Assembly: GCA_963971225.1 (NCBI GenBank)
Contig: OZ020267.1
Coordinates: 101,184,536 to 101,248,535, forward strand
Direction of reading: 5' to 3'
DNA: 64,000 nucleotides
Source: Melieria omissa
Taxonomy: Eukaryota > Arthropoda > Insecta > Diptera > Ulidiidae
Position 1 is the stretch's first letter. Each line of letters starts with the position of its first letter. Of the stretch, positions 12,283-22,140 are shown one piece after another. The notes below the pieces were generated by a model. That model was not told the DNA's origin. It saw only the letters and a program-made list of their open reading frames with translations, and did no database searches. The position numbers and the translations under genes were made by a program.

Positions 12283-12320
12283 GCTTACCTGAAATGAGAT
12301 AAGAAAGAGCGAAGAGTTAG
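12283..12320 (-). other. candidate recursive splice site
   Basis: On the minus strand a CTAAC branch-point match (12316-12320) is followed by a pyrimidine-rich tract and ATTTCAG, then immediately GTAAGC (12283-12288). A 3' splice site fused directly to a 5' splice site, with no exon between them, is the hallmark of recursive (ratchet) splice points known from long Drosophila introns. It could instead be a lone donor of a real exon, or chance. The minus orientation agrees with other minus-strand splice-like signals in the window. Confidence 0.4.
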
Positions 12321-13257
12321 CAATTAGTTGAATGCATTTGAATAAAAGATAAATTGAGTAGTGAGCGTGCAATGCTATAACAAATTTATGACCATGATGA
12401 GACAATGAGTGGGAAAAAGATGAGAAAAAAAACAATATTTAATTGAATGAAAGGAAATTAAGATAATTAGTTCATCATTCACGAAACATTGAAAAGAAAT
12501 ATAAAAAATAACAAAAACGAGTGACTAACAAATAACTAAATTAATATTTGGGATAAGTGGCGCAGTTTTCAGAGATAAAGTAAAATGAAATAATAAAGTA
12601 AAATTCAATAATTAAAAAATAAAAAATAATATAAAATAAAATAAGTAAATTAAATTTTATAATAATGCAAACTTAAATCTACAAACAAATTTTTAAAATA
12701 ATGTTTACACTGCAGAAAAGTAGAGAGAAAAATTGTGGAACCATTTAGTGAGACTAATGTGTTGGACCACAATTCAAAGAAGTTTGGGTTCTAATCCCAG
12801 CATGAGGAACACAAAATAGAGAAAACATTTCGGTTTGTAGCTGAATTCTCAACAGACAATGACAATTCTAACAATGACAATTCAAATAAAATGATCAGGG
12901 ACCGAAAAAATTAAAAGGTTGATATAAAAAATCAAAATATAAAACTTATTTTTCAATTTTTACTTTGCACTCACCGAATAACAATTATTTGTTGATTTTT
13001 TTTATTTGATCAGAAAATACAAAATTATTTGTTGAGTTTTATTTTTTGGGGAAAAAATTTGGTGAGTTTTACTTTTCCCTTGCAGAATGAGAATTAATTT
13101 TTTAGTTTTATTTTTCTTCAGAAAATAAAAATTACAGGGCAAGTTTTTGTTTTTGATTTTAAAATATTTTCAAATATTTTTCAAATTGTATTCGGAAAAT
13201 TATTTTCCGAGCAATACTTTTCGTTAAAAAATCTACAATGAATACTTTTTCTATACA
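12321..13257. other. AT-rich DNA with short degenerate repeats
   Basis: No gene. Between 12950 and 13150 a unit of roughly 60 bp (CAGAAAATA...GTTGAGTTTTATTTTT) recurs about four times in degenerate form. The tRNA-like block at 12740-12802 is listed separately. Confidence 0.45.
12740..12802 (+). repeat. tRNA-Leu-like remnant
   Basis: The segment TTAGTGAGACTAATGTGTTGG has the length and spacing of a type II tRNA D-arm region, and GGTTCTAATCC (12787-12797) is an almost perfect box B. The order resembles tRNA-Leu. The stems do not close, so this is a pseudogene or SINE head rather than a working tRNA. Confidence 0.35.
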
Positions 13258-13556
13258 GGAATGAATGCAAGAATGTGATTCCTCACGACACCAATTCAAT
13301 GTTATGAATGTGTAGGGGCTGCGGATGATGAAGAAGAAGTAGAAACAATTCAACACTTCCGACTGCGTACCCTGGGGTCAAGATTAGCCGACCTGGCTTG
13401 CGCGGCAAAAGTTGAAATTCCGAATTTTCTATCCTTTATCGAGAGGTAGAATTAATTTGCTCCGGATTGAGACTGATTAGTTACCTCCGGAACCATTTAA
13501 GAAGGGATTCACAATGGCCAAGTTTGGCCACCGAGTTCCCTACCTAACCTAAACTT
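13258..13556 (+). pseudogene. LINE C-terminus and 3' end
   Basis: Plus-strand reading gives a damaged knuckle (ECVGAADDEEEVETIQHF) followed by LADLACAAKVEIPNFLSFIER and a stop. This order (Cys, acidic run, E-T-I-Q-H, then L-x-x-F) is the C-terminus of RNase H-bearing LINE ORF2 proteins. The 3' UTR has GGATTCACAATGG, also present in the copy near 24950, and ends in CTAACCTAA. The copy is 5'-truncated and dead. Confidence 0.65.
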
Positions 13557-16500
13557 TTTCGAAAATTTTCTGAGATAGGAAAACAAGTAGTAACTAGTGA
13601 TGGCCAACACGTTTTTAAACTGTTCAGTAATTATGTTTTGAAATAAAAAAAAACCGACCGAACTAATTTGTGTTTTCAATATTTAAGATTACACAATAAT
13701 TTTATCCTTGCGTGAGTCCTACTTATCAGCTGAGCCCCGGTCATCGCAGAAAACCATGCAATCGTAGTTTAAAAAAATATTCATAAAATAATCAAAAGTA
13801 TTGGATCACAAAAGCTGACTCAAACCTCATGGAAACTATATTCAATAATTTGTAAAAATTTTCAAAAATAAAGTATTTCCTGCACAAGTTAAAAAAAATG
13901 TAAAGCAACCTACTTTAATTGACCCATCACTGCAACATCACAATTGAAAACAAAACCAAAAAAAGTCATAAATCAAAGTCAACACCTTTCGATTGCACTG
14001 TGTGTGACAGTGACTTCAAATAAAAATGCTTCCCTACAGCAACCAGCGCTGTCACGCATTCACAATCGCCCACTTCGTTCGATGAATGCGGTCAACAAAA
14101 GCTCTGCAATGACAATGTTGAAGAAAAATTGCGTGAATTTAGTAAATTTTGCATTGTTGTGACACCTTTTTTCTGCACAACAAATTTATACAACACATCC
14201 ATCCAATCCATCCAACAATGGCACAAAAAAAAAAGAGAGAAGCTTGTAAAACTCGGCGGCCTGAAAAAAGCGTCTTGCAAAATGTTTCTTTAAAGTTGAA
14301 ATTTCTGCGTGCCTAACACGTTTTTATTGTTGTCACTCTTTTGTGGTCTTTTTTTTTGGTATTTACCACTTTTTTCCACTACTTTTATGTTTTGCTAAAT
14401 GTTGCTCGAATTTTGTCTCGTTTTGCTTGTCTTATATTTCATTTAACCTCAATGTTACGTGATTTCGTAGAGTCACGTACTAGTTTTGAGTTTGTCTGTG
14501 AAACTGATGTAGTGAAGCTGGGTGGCGGGAAAGAGCCGGCGGGGTTGTAGGAAGCGTTCGTGCAAATGACAATGTAGCAATTTTCATTTTTGCATTATTT
14601 AATCGCGTGTAAATGTAGTGGAAAGCAAAGCATATAAAAACTGAGCAAATTTAATTCGCTGCACGAAAAACATTGAAACAAAGTCAATATTTGAGTTAGA
14701 TTAGTTATGTTTAAACTTACATAGAATTCAAAGTTTATTTGGAACTAGTTTTTAAGATGTCGTTGTAAAGTCAAAAAGAGATGGATTGCAGAGTTTAAGA
14801 AGTCACTGTAAAATCTTATAGAAAATTGTTCGTCAGATCTGAAGCTTGGTTTTTCACATGCTTAGAGAAAAGGGTTTCCAACAGCGTCCGAAACTAATAC
14901 TGATGTCTGTAGCGGGCTTCCAGCGATTCATCAGGGGACATTAACATATTTACTGTTGGATCTCTGATGGTGAGTAGGGAGTGGGTTTTTCTGGATCTCC
15001 TCTTACAGATTCAGGTTTCTGGAAAGAATAGTCTAATGGCGTCGAAACTATTCTCTACATGATTTGTCATTTTTAGCATTGTCACCATAAACTTCCACAA
15101 GCATTCGAAGTGCTTCGAATGCACTTTTCTTTCAATTAAAGCAGAAAACTAAAACCTACTGCGAATGGTGCTTCATGACCATAAAGTAGGCTATATTCAA
15201 CACAGTAAAAAACACGATTTTTTAATAAATTCAAAGCATTATTAAATGAACATTTTTGAAACATGTCTAACCATCGCACTCAGCTGTCACTATGAACCAT
15301 TTCCCAAAATAAAAACCATCGGACCCAACTCATTTGTCGTCCCAATACATGAAATAGAAAAACTTCTGTATGTTATCTTCAAATGTTAAAAATTTTGCAT
15401 ATCCTAAACAAAGGAAATCATTTTCCTTTTGACGGCAGGTATTGGCAAACTTTTATAAATATAAAATAAATATAAATATTTCATATTTTGCACCCTGAAA
15501 CCGATCTATCAAGCTACGACATATTACAGCTCACCTAAATACCATCACGTATTATTTGGAGCGCCTAAAAATATGCCACACATCATATATGTCATCCATT
15601 CCGAAAATAACCTCGACAACGTTTATTTTTAAGTGGAAATTATGCAACTGTCGCTATGTGACACTCGAGTCAAACTGTGTGCGTGTGTGTGAATGGGCCA
15701 TTTGGCGGCTCATTCCGAAGCGGTCAATATCACACAATTTTGGTTTTTTCAATGCGTTCAAACGTACGCAACGCAAACGTGCGTGGAATTGCAATTTGAC
15801 CCCAAAAGCAAGCCGAAATATATTTTGTATGTTATTTATGGTTCTATCTTTCGTTTGGGTGCCTTTGAACAACGAATTTCGAACGGAATATTGTAAGAAA
15901 ACACAAATTGTGTGCATGAGTGTGGAAATGCTGCACGATTCGTGCCAGTGGCTGCTGACATTGAACATGACGCAACTGTGTTGCATACATGCATTGGACA
16001 CACACATACACACTCACACGCATTCAAGTGTACACTGACTCAGTTCTGTAAGCATATCCAGAAATATTAGACGACATGTGTGGCTGTGTGCAACTAGTTT
16101 CATGCAACACACAATTCTTGCTTAAGTGAAATGTTTGCGACACTTTTACTTGACTCGAAACAACAACAAATAAGAGCAACAGCTAGTGACAGAAATGGGT
16201 TAAGTGTGCGTTGGTGTTGTGGCATTCGTTGCAAAACCAAATGAAATAAAATGGAGCACGCAAAGTGTCCTTTGGGTATTTTCTTTATGAAAATTTATCA
16301 AATGAACAGCGCCACAACACTCACAGTTCGCTCCCCTCGCTCGCTTTTATTCCAACACTTTGGCAGTCATCAACACGCGTTAGCCATTTATGTTAATGAA
16401 TGACTTGAGCTTGCGAGAGTTTTACTTATAATATTTAATTAAAATATATGTATCTCCCATAGTTGGAAGTATTGCACAATTTTGTTGTTATTGTTTGTAT

Positions 16501-16789
16501 TGTGGGTAGTTTAGAGAAAAAAATTCTAAATTAATTAAACGCAGAGGGACTTGATTCACGGAAGTAGATTCCAGACTCAAGGGGTTTTTGGTTGCTATCC
16601 TGAAAAGCAGCCGAGATAGGCACATAACTTTTTCGATAATTACATGCTTCATGGAACATAGTATATGAACCAAGGGACAAAAGGATGACATCAATACAAA
16701 ATTTTGTAGTTAAACGCTGGGTTTTTTTTTAGTAAATGCCAAATTTGTAGGGACACAAGTTAAGATTAACTTTGCTTGAATTTTAGATA
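13557..16789. other. non-coding DNA
   Basis: No recognised gene. The island at 15556-16040 has overlapping open frames on both strands (up to 160 codons) without domains, plus CA-type repeats at its right end. The remainder is AT-rich unique sequence. Confidence 0.45.
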
Positions 16790-17058
16790 AGCTAGAAACA
16801 TTCTTTGCGTCACAAAATCTTCGGCTTTGTTCGTATTGAAAACGGCTATAGGATACGAACGAGCATTTTAAGACATTGGCGAATTCACATTCAGCGGATA
16901 TGATGGCTTGACCGTGTCATCCGAATGGACGATGAAGCTCCGGCAAAAAGATATTCGACAGTGGAGGCCACACCAAAGAGACTTTATTGCAGACATACTG
17001 TTGGCCAGAAGGGTGAATCGCACCCACTGTTGATATCTTACTGATCCCATACCCCTAC
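16790..17058 (+). pseudogene. RTE-like LINE ORF, 5' part before the minisatellite
   Basis: Plus-strand reading gives LRHKIFGFVRIENGYRIRT, then RIHIQRI and RVIRMDDEAPAKRYS. This is the conserved C-terminal region of endonuclease/reverse-transcriptase ORFs of RTE-like LINEs (K-V-F-G...R-I-R-T, then R-L-R-W-x-G-H-V-x-R-M...P-A-x-x-x-F). One internal stop replaces the Trp-like position. The following GRPxxRWKDQVE segment has been turned into the adjacent array. Confidence 0.6.
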
Positions 17059-18327
17059 GACACGATGATATGGTCTCCCGTGGAAGGATCAAGTTGAAGA
17101 CACAGTCTCCCGTGAAAGAATCAAGTTAAAGATACGATGATACGGTCTTCCGTGGAAGGATCAAGATTAAGACACAGTCTCCCGTAGAAGAATCAAGTTA
17201 AAGACACAGTCTTCCGAAGAAAAATCAAGTTGAAGACACGATGATACGGTCTCCCGTGAAAGGATCAAGTTAAAGACACAGTCTCCCGTAGAAGAATCAA
17301 GTTAAAGACAGTCTTCCGAAGAAGAATCAAGTTAAAGACACAGTCTTCCGAAGAAAAATCAAGTTAAAGACACAGTCTTCCGAAGAAAAATCAAGTTGAA
17401 GACACGATGATACGGTCTCCCGTGGAAGGATCAAGTTGAGGACACGATGATACGGACTTCCGTGGAAAGATCAACTTGAGGACACAGTCTCCCGTGGAAG
17501 AAGCAAGTTAAAGACACAATAATACGGTCTTCCGTGGAAGGACCAAATTGAAGACATAGTCTCCCGTGGAAGAATCAAGTTAAATACACGGTCTCCCGTG
17601 GAAGAATTAAGTTGAAGACACAGTCTCCTGTGGAACAATCAAGTTAAAGACACGATGATACGGTCTTCCGTGGAAGGATCAAGTTGAAGTTGAAGATACG
17701 GTCTCCCGTGGAAGGATCAAGTCGAAGGCACGATGATACGGTCTCCCGGGGAAGGACGAAGTTGAAGACACGATGATACGGTGTCCCATGGAAGGATCAA
17801 GTTAAAGACACGGTCTCCCGTGGAAGGACCAAATTAAAGACACAGTCTTTCGAGGAAAGATCAAGTTGAAGGAACGATAATACGGTCTTCCGTGGAAGGA
17901 TCAAGTTGAAGACACAGTCTCGCGTGGAAGAATCAAGATAAAGACACAGTCTTCCGAGGAAAAATCAAGTTGAAGACACGATGATCCGGTCTCCCGTGGA
18001 AGGATCAAGTTGAGGACACAGTCTACCATGGAAGGATCAAGTTGAAAACACGGCCTTCAATGAAAGGATAAAATTAAAGACGCGACGATACGGTCTCCCG
18101 TGGAAGGACCAAATTAAAGACACAGTCTTTCGAGGAAAGATTAAGTTGAAGGAACGATAATACGGTCTTCCGTGGAAGGATCAAGTTGAAGACACAGTCT
18201 CGCGTGGACGAATCAAGATAAAGACACAGTCTTCCGAGGAAAAATCAAGTTGAAGACACGATGATACGGTCTCCCGCGAAAGGATTAAGGTGACGACACA
18301 GTCTCCGTGGAAGGATCAAGTTGAAGA
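17059..18327 (+). repeat. 36-unit minisatellite of 32- and 40-bp units
   Basis: By eye I count about 36 units, each with a GTCTCCCGTGGAAG core and an ATCAAGTT segment. Two length classes alternate: about 32 bp (GACACAGTCTCCCG start) and about 40 bp, with an added GATGATACG-type insert. In one frame a unit reads GLPWKDQVEDT, the conserved WKDQVE motif of the LINE ORF that flanks the array on both sides. The array is therefore an internal expansion of a LINE coding segment. A 188-bp block is itself duplicated at 280-bp spacing (17811 and 18091). Confidence 0.9.
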
Positions 18328-18396
18328 CGCTCAAATTTCTCTTGCTGCAACCAACTGGACAAGGCTCGCTCAAAACTGTAGGAATAGGTTGCTATG
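18328..18396 (+). pseudogene. RTE-like LINE ORF, C-terminal end
   Basis: Immediately after the last repeat unit the reading continues VEDAQISLAATNWTRLAQN and stops at about 18388. The T-N-W-x-x-x-A motif is the normal continuation of WKDQVE in these ORFs. It therefore completes the protein interrupted by the minisatellite. Confidence 0.65.
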
Positions 18397-20262
18397 ACCA
18401 GTTAAACTTTTCAATACGACTTTTGGCCAGTAAAGATATCTGTATAATTGAACTAAATGTGCTGTGAATAAGTAAAAGAACATGTTTACATAATTTCAGA
18501 TTTTTGTTTTTATGCACAAAGAGCGCGCTTACAATTCTGAACGTATACCAAGTATGATTTAGTTAGGTTATGCTAACCAAAACACGTGTTGTGAAGTACT
18601 GACTACAGACTACTGTTTAGTCCCATCCAAGCACTTTAAAAGCGAATACTTTTCGCACCAGTAATTTTTTTAACATTATCTGGGACTTATATATCCCCGC
18701 AGTATTGAAAGGGTTAAGCAAGCAAGCACTAGAACTAAGCTTCTTAATGAGACCACAAACTTGTGTGCAATGCTGTCAGAAACTGAAACAATAAACCGTC
18801 GTAAAAACGGATCGTTACGCAAAGTTGCGTGTACAACTCTCAAATATCCAAACACTCAAATAACAAACAACAGAAAATTACTTAAAATGTGCCCTTTTCT
18901 GTATACTAATGCATGCAGCAGACTATTGCAAATTAGCACAACAACAACGACTTTCAAACAGCCTAACCAACATGCACGCAAAAATTCATCACTTGACCAG
19001 CGAAAATTGTTTTCGTTTTTACTCTTTTATTAACATTTTTCTTTTCTCATTATCATTGCGCCGCCATCAACGGTCGGCAACGAAAATAAATGCTGATTAT
19101 CGTTAATAATTATCACAAACAATCAACGTCAGCCGAGCGAGACCGCCAACAATTCACATATATAGCAAAAATAATGCAATTAAAAGCCCAACGAGGCAGC
19201 AAATCAGCAAAAAGGATATAAGAAAATTTCCGAAACTCCCCTGTTTGGCGCACATTGTAGCGAAGCAGATCGCAAGCTACAATCTTCAACACTAACAACA
19301 CTCGGCCAAGCGAAGTGGCTACCGCACAACAGCCAAATGTGGCAATGCATGTTGCGGCGCAGACACGCAACGCAATTGCGATTAAATTACCAGACGCAAC
19401 TACGGCAGCAACGCATTGCTGCTGACAAACGTCGCTACGAAGCGCGCAATGCCAAACGACCAAATGGTGTGCGTTGGCAAGCGCAACAATTGTTGGCAAC
19501 AGGTTTTTCTGTTTTTTTTTCAGTCAGTTCACTTACTGGCTGGCTGGGCGCTTCTTACGCGCTTTGACTAAAATCGACCATATAAGACCGTAACACAACG
19601 TCCTTGACGTATGCTGTGGTTGTTGGTGTTGTTGAGATGATACACTGTTTGCCACCAACAACACCACTGTGTTGCACAGCACAGGTAGGTATTAAATGCC
19701 ACTTGCGGTTGGCGTCGAGTGCAAAAAAAAAAATTAATGAAGGAAAAATTTCATAATGAAGAAACAAAAATAATGAAATTAATGCAACGCAACGCAACGT
19801 AAAAGTGGTCGTCTCTCAAGTGGTTTAAATAAATTTACGCGCACACATTGTAATTACTGCCAGCGGCCGGTACGCGCTGTCTCGTCGGTCAGCGCTTCCT
19901 CCTCCGTCTGACTGCGCCGCAGCGGCCAACGTTGGCTGTTGGTTTATTGACTGGTTCAGTGATTTCGGTCTCACCCAACGCTGTGCCGCGTTTGACTGGT
20001 CAAGTGGGTTTTATGGAATACAGTTTTCCATGAGTTTATGCTGTGCTGCTGCCATTTTCGCTGTTGCGCTGCGGTTTATTTAGGGTTAAGGGCACTTCAG
20101 CTGATCACATACTGTAATTGAGTTGAGTGGTGCGCGCACTTCACGGTTCAGAGCTTAATTTAGTTGTTGTTGGCTGTTTGAAAACATTTTTGCAAAAAAT
20201 CGTATTATGATTTGTTTTTACGTGAAATTTAAGCTTAGAGTATTTGCGTGGTTTAAATTGTT
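18397..20262. other. non-coding island
   Basis: GC-richer unique DNA at 19110-20120, with open frames on both strands (128 codons at 19113-19499 minus, 76 codons at 19337-19567 plus) but no recognisable domains. A donor-like CACAG/GTAGGT occurs at about 19684 on the plus strand. No gene can be called. Confidence 0.4.
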
Positions 20263-20263
20263 T

Positions 20264-20512
20264 TTGTTAATTGTTGACAATAATCCTTTCGAAATAAGAT
20301 AATAAATGTGTTATAATTTTTTGTTGAAGTTTTTTCAACATTTTTCTAAATAATTGTTGACAATAAATCTTTCGAAATAAGATAATTAATGTGTTATAAT
20401 TTTTTGTTGAATTTTTTTAACGTTTTTTAAAATAATTGTTGGCAATAAATTTTCGAAATTAGATAATTAATATGTTATAATTTTTGGTTGGAATTCTTTT
20501 TAAGATTTATAA
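20264..20512. repeat. 83-bp tandem repeat, three copies
   Basis: TTGTTGACAATAA followed by TTTCGAAATAAGATAAT and a TGTTATAATTTTT block starts at 20271, 20354 and 20436. The copies are 82-83 bp apart and progressively diverged. Confidence 0.75.
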
Positions 20513-20621
20513 ACATACTTTAACATTTGTTTGGCATTTGAGCTCGAAATAAAATTTGAAATGATGTAACGATTTATTATCGTTTATTAAAATTTAAGAT
20601 GAAGTAAAATTTAGAATTTTT

Positions 20622-21255
20622 TATTATTATGTTAACATTGCTTTTGAGGTTTTCTTTTTTAAAAATAGAACCTTTTTTGTTTTTGTTTTTGAATTTTAAT
20701 TTTTTTTTCATTTTTTAACTTATTTTTCTGCTTGTGATTTTTTTCTTTATTGTTTAAAAAAAAGGATTGGTTTTTTTGTTTTTGAATTCATTTGTTGTTT
20801 TTTTATCATATATACTTTTATTTGTTTAAGTTTTTTATTTAAGTTTTTATTTTATTGCTATTTTTTTCATTTTATTGGTTTATTTTTTTTATTTTTTAAT
20901 TTTTTTAATTTTGTGCTTAACATTTTTTTTTTTATTATTGTGTTAACAATTGTTGTGTTAACAATGCTTTTGAGGTTTTCTTTTTTTTAAATAGAACCTT
21001 TCTTTGTTTTTGAATTTTTATTTTTTTTTCATTTTTTAACTTATTTTTCTGCTTTTGATTTTTTGCTTTTTTGTTAAAAAAAAAAGATTTGTTTTTGAAT
21101 TCATTTGTTGTTTTTTATCATATATACTTTTATTTGTTTAAGTTTTTTTATTTAGGTTTTTATTTTATTGCTATTTTTGTCATTTTATTGGTTGATTTTT
21201 TTTATTTTTTCCTTTTTTTTATTTTGTGCTTAATATTTTTTTTTTAATTTTTAAA
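20622..21255. repeat. 326-bp tandem duplication in T-rich DNA
   Basis: GCTTTTGAGGTTTTC occurs at 20640 and 20966. Both copies continue through ATCATATATACTTTTATTTG to a GTGCTTAA end. The duplication is near-identical apart from T-run lengths, so it is fairly recent. No coding content. Confidence 0.75.
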
Positions 21256-22140
21256 ACTATGATATTTTTTGTTTTTGTGGTTTATTTATTTTTGTTTTTG
21301 TTGTGTATTTTATTTATCTGTTTATTTTTTATTATAATAAAGTAATTTGTCCCTTTATTATTTTTCATTAGTTTTTATTTGACTTTTTTTTTAGTTATGT
21401 TTCTTAATTTAATATGTTTAATAGTTTTTTGTTTTTTTATTTATTTTCATTTATTTATTTTATTTTTGTTATTTAAAATTCTCGTTAATTTTTTTTCAAT
21501 TTCGTATTTTTTTAGTTTTATTTTTTCATTGTTTGATTTTGTTATCGTAATTTGTTCTTTTATTTCTTTTTAGATATTTATTTTTATTTTATTTTTACTT
21601 ATCTTAGTCTTATTGGCTTTTTCTTGCCTTAATTTTTTACTAGCTTATATTTTTTTTTATACTGTGTTTTTCAGTTGTGATAATTTGTTTTTTTATTACT
21701 TTTTAATTTTTAATTTCTTCGTATTTTTTTAATGTATTAGTATTCGTTTATGTTTTCGTTGTTTCTTTTTTCTTTCTCTCTACATTTTTAGTTTTTATTT
21801 TTAATTTAAATTTTGTTAAATTTCAAAATATTTCATGATTTTTTCTTTCTATTGAATTTTTTTTTCATTTTCTTTTATTTTATGTTATAATTTTTTTTTA
21901 TTTTATTATGTTATGCTATTTTATTTTATTTTGTTTTATTTTTTTCTATTTTATTTTTTTAGTTATTGTTCTATTTTTTATTTTATTTTATTTTTTTAAA
22001 TTATTTAATTTGATTTTATTTTTTTTCATGTTATTTTACTTTTACATGTTTTCAATTATTTTTTTTTTATTGTAAATTGTTTTTAATTTGAAGTTTATAG
22101 CTTCTTATACACAAAAATGTTTTAAGAAAAATTTATTGGG
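21256..22140. other. T-rich low-complexity DNA
   Basis: Poly-T with TTTTA interruptions. The frame at 21379-21573 is only Phe/Ile/Leu from the T content. No gene. Confidence 0.7.

Noticed and set aside
17059..18327. Regular repeats that could be taken for a CRISPR array
   Set aside because: Units abut with no unique spacers, and the host is eukaryotic; it is a minisatellite.
21379..21573. Hydrophobic membrane-like frame
   Set aside because: Poly-T composition alone produces Phe, Leu and Ile codons.
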